A stretch of 64,000 nt of DNA, from positions 62,001 through 126,000 of the forward strand of contig CAMZOI010000002.1 in assembly GCA_947331495.1 (NCBI GenBank), read 5' to 3'. Positions 18,199 through 25,807 of the stretch are shown piece after piece. This stretch comes from Erythrobacteraceae bacterium Alg239-R51. GTDB taxonomy: Bacteria; Pseudomonadota; Alphaproteobacteria; Sphingomonadales; Sphingomonadaceae. A program made the translations under genes and the position numbers. The stretch's first letter is position 1, and each line of letters starts with the position of its first letter. The notes beneath the pieces were generated by a model, which was given only the letters and a program-made list of their open reading frames with translations, had not been told where the DNA came from and did no database searches.

Positions 18199-18819
18199 AT
18201 GACCGATCGCTCGACCACGCGCTGCGCCAATTCATCCGCCTCTTCCTCCGCTCCTTCCTCCGGCCCTTCCTCTGGCCCGCCCGGGCGGGCGCGCCGGTCC
18301 AATGCCGATTATCGCTGGACCGTGCCCAAGGTGCAGGCCTTCCTGCTTACGCTCGAGCAATGCGGGCGGGTGGCCGAGGCGGCCCGCGCGGTCGGGATGA
18401 GCCGGCAGGCGGCCTATGCGCTGCGCGCGCGGCTGGACGGGCCGGTGTTTCGCGAGGCTTTCGAAAACGCGCGGCGAACCGGGCTGCGCGCCCGGGCCGA
18501 AGCGAGCAGGGCGCGGGTGCAGGCCCGGCGCTCGCAGTGGGAAGGGCCGGGCCTCGCCGCGCTCGATTACCTGCGCGCCGCGCCTCCCGCGCAAGCCGAC
18601 GCTCCGCAATCCCAAGCCGACATTTCCTGCCCGCAAGCCGACGCGCCCGCCGCGCAAGCCGACGCCCCTGTGCGCCAAGCCGACGCAGATCGCCCGCAAG
18701 CCGACGCCGATCCGCGCAAGCCGACTTCTTTTTCGCCTGGACCGTGTAACACCCGGTCCATGTCTCGCCCCGGTCCGCCACGACGGGGCACTGGTCACGG
18801 CGCTCCGCAGCGGCCATAG
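18199..18819 (+). CDS. helix-turn-helix protein with a heptad QAD repeat tail
   Basis: 206 residues. After a Ser/Pro-rich N-terminus, residues about 38-110 contain a helix-turn-helix-like block (VAEAARAVGMSRQAAYALRA) followed by FREAFENARRTGLRAR, a pattern I know from small DNA-binding proteins of sphingomonads. Residues about 130-175 are a seven-residue repeat of the type QADAPxx, coded by 21-base DNA repeats. The last repeat is one base short, so the chain leaves the repeat frame and continues in a Pro/Arg-rich end. In the neighbouring frame the sequence would finish QADFFFAWTV at 18749. The start (ATG 18199) has only a weak ribosome site. Confidence 0.6.
   Translation: MTDRSTTRCANSSASSSAPSSGPSSGPPGRARRSNADYRWTVPKVQAFLLTLEQCGRVAEAARAVGMSRQAAYALRARLDGPVFREAFENARRTGLRARAEASRARVQARRSQWEGPGLAALDYLRAAPPAQADAPQSQADISCPQADAPAAQADAPVRQADADRPQADADPRKPTSFSPGPCNTRSMSRPGPPRRGTGHGAPQRP
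18592..18725 (+). repeat. seven 21-base tandem repeats with a one-base slip
   Basis: The core CAAGCCGAC occurs at 18592, 18613, 18634, 18655, 18676, 18697 and 18717. The spacing is 21, 21, 21, 21, 21 and then 20. The core is strict while the other 12 bases vary. Confidence 0.9.
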
Positions 18820-18827
18820 GCGAGCGC

Positions 18828-18983
18828 ATGGCCGATCTCTATCTGAAGAACCTTGAATCCGAACGCCGGCAATTGTGGGCGACCTGCCGCCTGAAGGGGC
18901 TGGCGAAGGATACGCCCGAGCGCCGCCGGATTGCCGAGCTGGACGAGGCGATCGCTGCGCACAAGGCGCAAAAGGGCGGGTGA
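18828..18983 (+). CDS. small charged helical protein (51 residues)
   Basis: Starts MADLYLKNLESERRQL and ends IAAHKAQKGG; nearly all helical, with alternating charged residues. The ATG overlaps the end region of nothing else, and coding character is good. A degenerate second copy of its C-terminal half (RIAEIDRLMAEHEAKK) is recognisable at 17825-17911, which supports a real gene family. Function unknown. Confidence 0.6.
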   Translation: MADLYLKNLESERRQLWATCRLKGLAKDTPERRRIAELDEAIAAHKAQKGG

Positions 18984-18999
18984 GCCGCGGCTTCGCTGT

Positions 19000-19467
19000 C
19001 TAGTTCAGGCGCACCAGCACCCGGTCCAGCGCCTGCAGGAAGCGCGAGCGGTCGGCCTTGCTGAACGGTGGGGGGCCGCCGCCGCTCGCTCCCAGCGGGC
19101 CGTCCATACCGCTGCGCAGATCCGCCATGATCGCGCGGGTCGCCACCGCTGCGCCGATGCTGGCGGCATCGAACGGCTTGCCATTGTGCGCCAGCACGCT
19201 CGCGCCCGCCTTCAGGCAGCGTTCGGCCAGCAGGATGTCGGCCGTTATCACGATGGTTCGCGGTCCGGCATTGTCCGCGATCCAGTCATCCGCCGCATCG
19301 AAGCCATCATCCACCACCACCCGCCTGACCCGCTCGCTCACCGGCACGCGAAACGGGCTGTTGCTGACCACGCGGACCGGGACCTTGTAGCGCTCGGCGA
19401 CGCGGTAGATCTCCTCCTTCACCGGACAGGCATCGGCATCGACGAGGATGGTGGTCTTCTGGCTCAT
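19000..19467 (-). CDS. YaiI/YqxD family protein (DUF188)
   Basis: 155 residues, normal for the family. The start at 19467 gives the diagnostic N-terminus [19 protein letters not shown]; further family blocks are [30 protein letters not shown] and HNGKPF. DUF188 proteins have a PIN/NYN-like fold with conserved Asp residues and are suspected nucleases; the substrate is not established. Upstream in-frame codons to 19635 are not needed. Confidence 0.92.
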   Translation of the reverse strand: MSQKTTILVDADACPVKEEIYRVAERYKVPVRVVSNSPFRVPVSERVRRVVVDDGFDAADDWIADNAGPRTIVITADILLAERCLKAGASVLAHNGKPFDAASIGAAVATRAIMADLRSGMDGPLGASGGGPPPFSKADRSRFLQALDRVLVRLN

Positions 19468-19566
19468 GGCTCGCGACTTAGCGGGCCTGAGGTCAAGGCA
19501 CCAGTTTCTGCGAGAGCGCGTGTTCATGCACAGCTTCGACCGCTCGGAAAGGAACGAGAAGAGGGG

Positions 19567-19592
19567 GGAACACAAGCGTGCGATCCACCGTT
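19567..19592 (+). promoter_or_regulatory. EcfG-type general stress promoter for the hibernation factor gene
   Basis: GGAAC (19567-19571), 17 bases, CGTT (19589-19592). This equals the consensus of the alphaproteobacterial general stress sigma factor EcfG and lies 43 bases before the start at 19635. Confidence 0.65.
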
Positions 19593-19634
19593 CTTGAAGG
19601 AACAGCAAACAAACCCCGAAAGGAGCCTTCCCCA

Positions 19635-19979
19635 ATGCAGGTCCAGTTCAATTCCGACAGTTCGGTCATGGGTACGCAAGAGGTCGCCGAGCGGATCGAG
19701 AATCATGTGCGCGAGAAGCTGGCGCGGTTCGAGGACCGGCTGACGCGGGTCGAAATTCACGTACGCGACGAGAACGGACCCAAACATGGCGCCGACGACA
19801 AGGCCTGCACCATCGAGGCGCGTCCGCGCGGCGGCAAGCCGATCGGTGTCACCGGCCATGCCGACAAGGTCGACGATGCCGCGCGCAAAGCTGCCGGCAC
19901 GCTGGCCCAGCGGCTCGAACGGCACTTCGGCAAGAGCGAGCGCCACAGCCACGATCCCCGGCCCGACAAGGTGATGTGA
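19635..19979 (+). CDS. short ribosome hibernation promoting factor-like protein (HPF/RaiA domain)
   Basis: 114 residues with the S30AE/sigma-54 modulation fold: [11 protein letters not shown] start, [27 protein letters not shown] in the middle, then a second strand block and a helix ([22 protein letters not shown]). HPF proteins bind the 30S decoding region and inactivate ribosomes in stationary phase. It lacks the C-terminal dimerisation domain of long HPF, so it is of the short type or a divergent relative. AAAGGAG precedes the ATG. The EcfG-type promoter upstream fits stress induction. Confidence 0.8.
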   Translation: MQVQFNSDSSVMGTQEVAERIENHVREKLARFEDRLTRVEIHVRDENGPKHGADDKACTIEARPRGGKPIGVTGHADKVDDAARKAAGTLAQRLERHFGKSERHSHDPRPDKVM

Positions 19980-20199
19980 CTGCGCAAATTTGCAATTAGG
20001 CGTTCGGCGGGAGGTGTGCTAGACAATCGCCCGCTGACGTCGAAATTTGCGACGGACTTCGGATTTTGACGACCGCCGCTTGCCTTCACTGGCCCCGGCG
20101 CAAACCAGACGACGACTTCCTTTCTTCGGACGACCTGATGCACGACTCGCGAGGCATGTTGCGCGCGGGCAATCACATGTTCTGGAAAGGAACACTCTC

Positions 20200-20412
20200 A
20201 TGGCCAAGACTGGCACCGTAAAATTCTTCAATGCCGACAAGGGCTACGGCTTCATTCAGCCTGACGACGGATCGGACGACAGCTTTGTCCACATCTCCGC
20301 CGTTCAGGCCGCCGGCATGCAGACGCTCGATAAGGAGCAGCGGCTCAACTACGAAGTCGAAACCGGCCGCAACGGCAAGGCGAGCGCGGTAAACCTTTCG
20401 CCCGCCGACTGA
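20200..20412 (+). CDS. cold shock domain protein (CspA family)
   Basis: 70 residues. RNP1 (KGYGFIQPD) and RNP2 (DSFVHISAV) RNA-binding motifs are present on the usual five-strand barrel. GGAAAGGAAC lies just before the ATG. Such proteins act as RNA chaperones in the cytoplasm. About 220 bases without a gene precede it, so the mRNA may have a long leader as in cold-inducible csp genes. A GC-rich hairpin directly follows. Confidence 0.95.
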   Translation: MAKTGTVKFFNADKGYGFIQPDDGSDDSFVHISAVQAAGMQTLDKEQRLNYEVETGRNGKASAVNLSPAD

Positions 20413-20421
20413 TACCGAAAC

Positions 20422-20463
20422 GGGACGCGCGCCATCGCCGCCAGCGCGGCGCGCGTCCCTCTT
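20422..20463 (+). terminator. terminator-like hairpin behind the cold shock gene
   Basis: GGGACGCGCGCC (20422-20433) and GGCGCGCGTCCC (20448-20459) pair perfectly over 12 bases with a 14-base loop. The T tract is weak (TCTT). Confidence 0.7.
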
Positions 20464-20483
20464 CGATGCGGCGGGAGGTTACG

Positions 20484-20705
20484 ATGAGCCAGACCTACGA
20501 ATTCTACTCTACCCGCGCGAAGGAAGCAGCCGCCGAGGCAAAGGCCGCGACGCTCGACAATGTTCGCGAACGGGCGCTGCGCTCGGAAAAGACCTGGCGC
20601 GCCCTGGCCGATCAGGCCCGCTCCGTAGCCAAGAAGCGTGAGAAGATCGAGCGCGAGAAAGCCGCCCAGCGCGAGGCCGAGGCTCAGGACGAAGCCGCCG
20701 CCTGA
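20484..20705 (+). CDS. small charged coiled-coil protein (73 residues)
   Basis: GGGAGG stands 7 bases before the ATG at 20484. Almost the whole chain is predicted helix with many Ala, Glu, Lys and Arg residues (for example EKTWRALADQARSVAKKREK). No cysteine or membrane segment. It lies shortly behind the cold shock gene but after its terminator. Function unknown. Confidence 0.7.
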   Translation: MSQTYEFYSTRAKEAAAEAKAATLDNVRERALRSEKTWRALADQARSVAKKREKIEREKAAQREAEAQDEAAA

Positions 20706-20760
20706 TATTCCATGAGCTGTTGTGTGCTATCGTACGAGCCGAACTCGGTCTTGTGCGCAC

Positions 20761-21180
20761 TCAGGACGTCTCGTTGACGATCCCGGCGCGCTGGTCCGCC
20801 AGCAGGCCCAGAACCATCGCGATCAGCGCAGGAATGGCCCAGAAGGCGCTGACGTAATCGAGAATCAGACGCTCCCCTTCGGGAAAGAAGAGTGCTGCGA
20901 TGCCGAACAGCACTCCCGCCGTGTGAATGCCGGCAAACCAGACCGGCCAGTGTTTTCGGGAAGTCAGCGCATAGCGTGTCACGACGATGAGCAAGGCGAT
21001 GTCCGCTATCCCGACAAGAACAAGCGAAGCCCGACCGCCGACGAAGAGATCAGACAAAGCCGTGACGATCGAGACGGTGACGATCGCAACGATAATTCTT
21101 CGATCCTGCCGATCTCCCGCCTGCCAACCGATCGCCAGGGCCCCGAGGAGCAGCAACCAGAAGACAAGCGGGATGAACAT
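20761..21180 (-). CDS. four-helix membrane protein of unknown function
   Basis: 139 residues with four hydrophobic segments (about 1-18, 28-45, 53-70, 82-97 and a weaker one near 110-127, so four or five helices). Short charged loops and no recognisable catalytic motif. It is the last of three reverse-strand genes that start with the LuxR-type regulator at 22072, separated by 9 and 52 bases, so probably one operon. Confidence 0.7.
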   Translation of the reverse strand: MFIPLVFWLLLLGALAIGWQAGDRQDRRIIVAIVTVSIVTALSDLFVGGRASLVLVGIADIALLIVVTRYALTSRKHWPVWFAGIHTAGVLFGIAALFFPEGERLILDYVSAFWAIPALIAMVLGLLADQRAGIVNETS

Positions 21181-21189
21181 CGCGCCGGC

Positions 21190-21537
21190 TCAGGCAACCT
21201 GCGCCGATGGCGCAGTTTCCTTCACGCGCGCCGAAGGAAATCCGCCCGGACATCCGAAGGACACCGTCTGCAGGTTCGACGCCTTTTGAATTGCGATCAT
21301 CTCGCGCGTGGCATGGCTCATGTCCTCGCGGCTGGCAATCAGCTTGGCGAGGCTGGCACCGGCGCTGGAAAGTGCCGTCTGTGCGGTGTCGATGGGGAGG
21401 TCGGAGGCTTTGCTGACCTCGACGATGCTGGCGCATAGATTGGCCAGCGAAACCACGGCCTGATCGACGGCGGCGACAGAATTCTGGGTATCGTTGGCCA
21501 CGACCCGGCCTGCGGCGGTTTCAATCTTGTACATCAA
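21190..21537 (-). CDS. helical hypothetical protein in the LuxR-type operon
   Basis: 115 residues, all-helical, Ala/Ser-rich (for example NSVAAVDQAVVSLANLCAS), without signal peptide or membrane segment. One GFGCPGG-like turn (VSFGCPGGFPS) stands near residue 95. No family recognised. It lies between the regulator and the membrane protein genes and is probably co-transcribed. Confidence 0.6.
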   Translation of the reverse strand: MMYKIETAAGRVVANDTQNSVAAVDQAVVSLANLCASIVEVSKASDLPIDTAQTALSSAGASLAKLIASREDMSHATREMIAIQKASNLQTVSFGCPGGFPSARVKETAPSAQVA

Positions 21538-21589
21538 TAGTTCCTTTCTCGCCGCAGCTAGAACTCAATGTTGCGGCCGGGCGACAAGG

Positions 21590-22072
21590 TCATCGATTTA
21601 TGCTGCTAACCATCTCGGAAACGCCCATTATGGCGAGAACGGCGATGCAGGTCAGCATGACGCAGAAGATCGCGATCCGTACGATCCACGTCAGCCGGGT
21701 CTTGTGCGATGCCGTGTTCTGCAATCCGCCAAGGGGAGGAAAAATAGCTGCGCCGTCAGGCCGGTTTTCGCGCACCAAGATATGGGTCTCGTCTTCGCGA
21801 GCACTGGTCTCCAACATGAAGGCAGCATCAGCCCGCGTCTGGCCATCCTTCTGCTCCAGCTCGTACATTCGCGAGATCGCGGCAATGCGATTTGAGACCT
21901 GCAGAACTTCAAGTGCGGCGGCGATGTGCTGATCAACCGTGCGCGGAGATATGCCGAGCTCGCGGGCGATTTGCTTCGATGTGCACCCGCCCCGGACCAG
22001 CAACATGCAATCCAGCTGCCGACCGGTCAGCGTTCGCGATAGCGACTTGTCCGAGGTGTCCGACTTATACAT
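21590..22072 (-). CDS. LuxR-type HTH protein with a C-terminal membrane helix
   Basis: 160 residues. The N-terminus holds a GerE/LuxR helix-turn-helix (LTGRQLDCMLLVRGGCTSKQ, then IARELGISPRTVDQHIAAAL) at about 15-65. A linker follows, and then one membrane segment near 128-151 (IAIFCVMLTCIAVLAIMGV). No receiver or autoinducer domain is present. The order HTH first, membrane helix last suggests a membrane-tethered transcription factor whose periplasmic end is only a few residues long. It is the first gene of a three-gene operon of unknown function and likely controls it. Confidence 0.85.
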   Translation of the reverse strand: MYKSDTSDKSLSRTLTGRQLDCMLLVRGGCTSKQIARELGISPRTVDQHIAAALEVLQVSNRIAAISRMYELEQKDGQTRADAAFMLETSAREDETHILVRENRPDGAAIFPPLGGLQNTASHKTRLTWIVRIAIFCVMLTCIAVLAIMGVSEMVSSINR

Positions 22073-22201
22073 CCGTTATCGAGGTAATCGTTCCAGTGAG
22101 TGAGTGTTCCACCACGTTTCGCATGCAAACTTGAAAAGGGTGATACGTCCGATGCCCTCTTCCGCAGCCAGCAACCTTCGATTATCCCGAGTGTAGTGCG
22201 G

Positions 22202-22276
22202 ATGGGAAACGAGATGACTGATCAACGTAAATTGCCGCAAACACCGCTGGAACCGGTTCGACGGGCGGAGGTATGA
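22202..22276 (+). CDS. possible leader peptide upstream of the two-helix membrane protein
   Basis: A 24-codon frame starting MGNEMTDQRKLPQTP overlaps the next start codon as ATGA at 22273-22276. It is too short to judge by coding statistics; it could couple translation of the downstream gene. Confidence 0.3.
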   Translation: MGNEMTDQRKLPQTPLEPVRRAEV

Positions 22277-22623
22277 GCAAGAGTGATGCGAAAACGGTGC
22301 TGAACGACGACCGCGAACGGCGGAAATTACCCCGGATTGGCTTGGTTCTGACCGCGGTTTACCTGGTCGGACTGGTGATCTACCTCGCCGTGCAAGGACA
22401 AAATCCGGCTGACCTTCGCCTTAACGAACTGGGAGATTTCCTTGGTGGTGTGTCCAGTCCGCTTGCGTTTCTGTGGCTTGTGCTCGGGTTTTTTCAGCAG
22501 AGTCGCGAAATCCGGCTGTCGTCGAAAACGCTTCACCTTCAAGCCGCCGAAATGAAACGCAGCGTGGACGAACACCGACGCCTGGCCGACGAACGTAATC
22601 AAGCAACACCAGCCGAAAACTAA
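22273..22623 (+). CDS. two-helix membrane protein of unknown function
   Basis: 116 residues. Two membrane segments (about 24-41 and 60-76) connected by NPADLRLNELGDFLGGVSSP, with a cytoplasmic charged C-terminal helix (LHLQAAEMKRSVDEHRRLAD). The block GDFLGGVSSPLAFLWLVLGF recurs in many proteobacterial membrane proteins, often next to phage or defence genes, but no function is proven. GGCGGAGGT precedes the ATG by few bases. Confidence 0.75.
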   Translation: MSKSDAKTVLNDDRERRKLPRIGLVLTAVYLVGLVIYLAVQGQNPADLRLNELGDFLGGVSSPLAFLWLVLGFFQQSREIRLSSKTLHLQAAEMKRSVDEHRRLADERNQATPAEN

Positions 22624-22660
22624 CCGGTTTTCTTGCAGTTGCCACATTTTGAGCAAATTT

Positions 22661-22685
22661 GGAACCATGATCATTTAGCGCCGTT
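22661..22685 (+). promoter_or_regulatory. EcfG-type general stress promoter for the fasciclin lipoprotein gene
   Basis: GGAAC (22661-22665), 16 bases, CGTT (22682-22685), about 97 bases before the start at 22782. Confidence 0.6.
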
Positions 22686-22781
22686 GTTGGGGAGAAGGCG
22701 CGGGGCTAAGAACACCGTATAACGGGTCGTCCCCGCGCTATCGCCTATTCTGGCTTACCAACACTCAAGGATATCACTCTC

Positions 22782-23369
22782 ATGAACAAGATTACCATTG
22801 CGCTCGCTTCGGCGGCTACGCTTGCAATTGCCGCCTGTGGCGAACCGGCCGACGATACGGTGACCCTGGATGAAGATGTTGCCATGAACGACCAGATGGC
22901 CAACGACATGGCTACCGCTGACGGCACGATCGTCGAAGTAGCTCAGGGCAACAGTGACTTCTCGACTCTGGTCTCGGCGGTTCAGTCGGCCAATCTGGTC
23001 GATACGCTCTCCAGCGAAGGTCCGTACACCGTATTCGCGCCAACCAATGCGGCCTTCGAAAAGGTTCCTCAGGCTACGCGTGACGAACTCATGAGCGAAG
23101 CCGGCCAGGAAGACTTGGCGAACATCCTCACCTATCACGTCGTGGAAGGTGAAACGATGGCCCAGGCCCTGACGCAGGCGATCGAAGGAGCTGGCGACGA
23201 AGGGTATGAGCTGACCACTGTAAATGGTGCTACGCTCACCGCGATGATGGACGGCGGCAATGTCGTCCTGCGCGATGCGGCTGGCAATACGGCCATGGTC
23301 ACCGGTACCGACATCGATGCGTCGAATGGCGTTATCCATTCGATCGACACCGTGTTGATGCCCCAGTAA
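22782..23369 (+). CDS. fasciclin-domain lipoprotein
   Basis: 195 residues. The signal peptide ends in a lipobox (LAIAAC, Cys19), so the protein is probably anchored in the envelope. One fasciclin (FAS1) domain follows from about residue 60, with the hallmark H1 block GPYTVFAPTNAAFEKVP and the H2 block ASNGVIHSIDTVLMPQ at the very end. FAS1 domains mediate adhesion; in sphingomonads they are frequent single-domain envelope proteins. The gene has its own EcfG-type promoter and terminator. Confidence 0.93.
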   Translation: MNKITIALASAATLAIAACGEPADDTVTLDEDVAMNDQMANDMATADGTIVEVAQGNSDFSTLVSAVQSANLVDTLSSEGPYTVFAPTNAAFEKVPQATRDELMSEAGQEDLANILTYHVVEGETMAQALTQAIEGAGDEGYELTTVNGATLTAMMDGGNVVLRDAAGNTAMVTGTDIDASNGVIHSIDTVLMPQ

Positions 23370-23390
23370 TTCTAGACGATTGTATGAAAG

Positions 23391-23418
23391 AGGGCGGTCC
23401 TGCTGGGCCGCCCTTTTC
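23391..23418 (+). terminator. rho-independent terminator of the fasciclin gene
   Basis: AGGGCGGTCC (23391-23400) pairs with GGGCCGCCCT (23405-23414), one G-U pair, loop TGCT, followed by TTTTCTT. Confidence 0.9.
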
Positions 23419-23452
23419 TTATGTGGGCGAGAGCAAGTGGTTTGGCAGCTGG

Positions 23453-24070
23453 CTATCCGATCTTGCAAACCTCTCGCAGGATCGTCGCCAACCCGCGCCG
23501 CATGGTTTCCAGCGGCATGAACCCCGCTCCTTGAGGCGGCGACATCATCTCTTCAATCGCGGGCAGGTGAAGAAACAGGGCGCGGGTGGAAAGGCCGCGT
23601 TCTTCTATGAGGTTCAGTGCGTGCCAGTAGCTATGGTTGCATACATACTCGCCCGCATCCTGCGACAGGTACGCTGCTATGCCGGATTCACGTAACGCAT
23701 CGACCAGGCGCGGAAAATCGACCGTCTCATTGACAAGGTGGGCGACCGGATCCTGGGCTGGCTGCGGACACCATCCGTTGGCATCGGGATATCGTGGACT
23801 GCACAAGCTTGTCGCGCGCGTTTCGATCTTAAGCCCCGATGCGAGCGAGGAGTAGCCTGTCAAAACCAGCACATCGGGCTCGCCGCACAGGAGCTCGCCA
23901 AGCAGCTCGCGCATATTCGCGTAAACCGTGTCGAGCAGACTGGTTTCGAGACAAATGCCGGTCTCCCCCGCCCAATTCCTGTCCAGGCTTTCGACCAGCA
24001 GAGCGCTGGGATTTTCCGCCACATCCAGAAACGGGCGAAAACCAGTGACAAGGGCGGTACAGCGAGCCAT
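23453..24070 (-). CDS. pyroglutamyl-peptidase I family protein (peptidase C15)
   Basis: 205 residues from the ATG at 24070. The family start VTGFRPFLDVAENPSALLVE, a Glu block (GLKIETRA), the catalytic Cys block DAGEYVCNHSYW and the catalytic His block ALFLHLP are all present in order. The enzyme removes N-terminal pyroglutamate from peptides in the cytoplasm. The usual GGRxxI block before the Glu is altered to ASGLKIE, so specificity may be shifted. It stands alone between convergent and divergent neighbours. Confidence 0.9.
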   Translation of the reverse strand: MARCTALVTGFRPFLDVAENPSALLVESLDRNWAGETGICLETSLLDTVYANMRELLGELLCGEPDVLVLTGYSSLASGLKIETRATSLCSPRYPDANGWCPQPAQDPVAHLVNETVDFPRLVDALRESGIAAYLSQDAGEYVCNHSYWHALNLIEERGLSTRALFLHLPAIEEMMSPPQGAGFMPLETMRRGLATILREVCKIG

Positions 24071-24203
24071 TATCAGCCAGCAGAACTTCGGCCTGATGCA
24101 CACGCCGCACGGAATCTGAAGACCATCGGCATATCCTCATTTCGACCAAGCCGCGCGGCAGGTGAGCTAGGCAGGAATTACGGACATTGGGCCTGCCAGC
24201 TCG

Positions 24204-24629
24204 TCACTTCCCCGGCGTAAGCTCGCCTTGTTCACGGCCATCCCACCAGGCAATACGATCCGGCTTGACCTCGAGAAGGATCAGTCCGTCAGTATCAAGG
24301 CCATCGGCGAACCATTTTGCCAGATCGTCGACCCAGTGCTTTTCGTGGGTCGTTCGGTCGCGGATAAGTTTTGCCTGACCTTGAACGGCACAGTAGAAAT
24401 TCCCGTCCGAATAAGTGGCGCCGCATTCGCTCGAGCGCTTGAGATCGTCGTCGATCCGCCCATCATCTGTGGCAAAGTGATAGGTCGTCCCGTCACTATC
24501 GCTCACATCCTTGTTGTTCGACATGGGACGGGCGGCGATCTTTTCGGCAGGACCCGTTTTGGTAACCAGCATGGCCACATCAATTGTCCTGAGCTTTTCG
24601 GCAATCTTGCCAAGTGTGCGATTTGACAT
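24204..24629 (-). CDS. pyridoxamine 5'-phosphate oxidase-like (general stress protein 26-type) flavoprotein
   Basis: 141 residues from the ATG at 24629, which has GAGGAAC 4 bases before it. The fold blocks are AMLVTKTG, IAARPMSNNKD, YHFATDDGRIDDDLKR, YCAVQGQAKLIRD and the Trp-rich end IAWWDGREQGEL. This is the split-barrel FMN-binding family annotated as general stress protein 26; substrate unknown. The upstream neighbour ends 13 bases before it, and their shared EcfG-type promoter agrees with a stress role. Confidence 0.88.
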   Translation of the reverse strand: MSNRTLGKIAEKLRTIDVAMLVTKTGPAEKIAARPMSNNKDVSDSDGTTYHFATDDGRIDDDLKRSSECGATYSDGNFYCAVQGQAKLIRDRTTHEKHWVDDLAKWFADGLDTDGLILLEVKPDRIAWWDGREQGELTPGK

Positions 24630-24642
24630 CAGTGTTCCTCGA

Positions 24643-25248
24643 TCATTGTTCTGCAGCTTCAATTGGCGGTGGGTTCGCCGGGGAATTGGCGCTTTCGACC
24701 ATAGCCAATTCGGCGACCCTTGTTGCTTCGCGGACCATGGGCGATGGCGCGGGTGCTTCCGACGATGTTCTGGGTTCTACGTCGACATACCTTACGCTAT
24801 CCGAGGATTGTACGCGTACAGTGCGCGAAGCGCTACTCACCGGCCTGTCCGGCTCGGCCGTCCAATGGGCGAGACGCTCTATTTCCGAGTGGCTCAAAGT
24901 ATCGGAACTGTGCGTGGTGAAGGCGTCATCCCACGGGCGATCCTCGCCACTGATCCAGGGTGTCGTACGGTCGTTGCGCAAATGGCCACGCAAAGCGAGA
25001 TCAGCCACGGACACGGTTCCTTCTGGGGTAACGAGCGGATAATGATCGGGTAGGTGCTCTCGTGTTCGCGAACGCATCGCCGCGTCAGGGATGGTCGTTG
25101 AAACCGGAAGCTGATCGATCCCGATACCGCGTTGAAGCGGTTGTTGCGAGCCGACTGCCACGCCGCCGAGCGCACCGGCCACGGCCACCAGTACTGTCCC
25201 GGCAAAAAACCGTAAGGATATCCGGTCGAGCAGGTTTTGCGCTGTCAT
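24643..25248 (-). CDS. membrane-anchored hypothetical protein in the stress operon
   Basis: 201 residues from the ATG at 25248. One membrane helix near 14-34 (FFAGTVLVAVAGALGGVAVG) is followed by a polar periplasmic part rich in Ser, Thr, Pro and Glu. Residues around 85-110 (RGHLRNDRTTPWISGEDRPW) look ordered; the rest appears disordered. No family recognised. It starts just behind an EcfG-type promoter and is followed closely by the PPOX-like gene. Confidence 0.65.
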   Translation of the reverse strand: MTAQNLLDRISLRFFAGTVLVAVAGALGGVAVGSQQPLQRGIGIDQLPVSTTIPDAAMRSRTREHLPDHYPLVTPEGTVSVADLALRGHLRNDRTTPWISGEDRPWDDAFTTHSSDTLSHSEIERLAHWTAEPDRPVSSASRTVRVQSSDSVRYVDVEPRTSSEAPAPSPMVREATRVAELAMVESANSPANPPPIEAAEQ

Positions 25249-25256
25249 ATCGGGCA

Positions 25257-25282
25257 AACGCGTAAAGGTTCGGCGGTGTTCC
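25257..25282 (-). promoter_or_regulatory. EcfG-type general stress promoter (reverse strand)
   Basis: On the reverse strand GGAAC (25282-25278), 17 bases, CGTT (25260-25257). It points at the operon starting at 25248. The expected transcription start is within a few bases of that ATG, so the mRNA would be nearly leaderless or translation starts further inside. Confidence 0.6.
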
Positions 25283-25366
25283 GAACTGTTGCGGTCAGAG
25301 CGAAATCTCACTTGTGGCGAACCAGAGAATGTCGCGCTAGATAGGCACCGGATGTGGAGCGGGCCG

Positions 25367-25792
25367 ATGCGTACGAGACCGATGATTTTTGCAGCATTGC
25401 TGATTTCCGCGTGCACGCCGGATGAGGCGGGACAGGCGCAAGGTAGCGCCGAAGTCTTCACTGACATCGCCGGGCAGGAAACCATTCTGGCGACCGGGAC
25501 CGAACCGTTCTGGCGCGTAGAGATAACCGAGGGCGTTGCGCGCTATTCGACACCGGAGGACATCGACGGGAAGACGTTTGCGGTCGAACGGTTTGCCGGC
25601 AATAGCGGTCTTGGCCTGAGCGGCACAATCGAAGGCCGATCCTTCGACTTGATGGTGACGCGGGGCGACTGCTCGGATCAGATGAGCAACCGAACCTATC
25701 CTTTCACTGCCACGCTGATGCTGGGCGAAGAGCAACGGCAAGGTTGCGCCTGGACGGACCGCCAGCCTTTCACCGGACCGGAAAATCCATGA
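25367..25792 (+). CDS. COG3650-type lipoprotein
   Basis: 141 residues from ATG 25367 (GGAG about 8 bases upstream). The signal peptide ends in a lipobox (LLISAC). The mature part has the blocks ATGTEPFWRVEI and VTRGDCSDQMSNRTYPFTATL, which I know from small envelope lipoproteins annotated as COG3650 membrane proteins. Two cysteines in the second half (GDCSD and QGCAW) may form a disulfide. It is followed after 15 bases by a membrane protein gene. Confidence 0.8.
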   Translation: MRTRPMIFAALLISACTPDEAGQAQGSAEVFTDIAGQETILATGTEPFWRVEITEGVARYSTPEDIDGKTFAVERFAGNSGLGLSGTIEGRSFDLMVTRGDCSDQMSNRTYPFTATLMLGEEQRQGCAWTDRQPFTGPENP

Positions 25793-25807
25793 AGGGGCGT
25801 CTCACGC

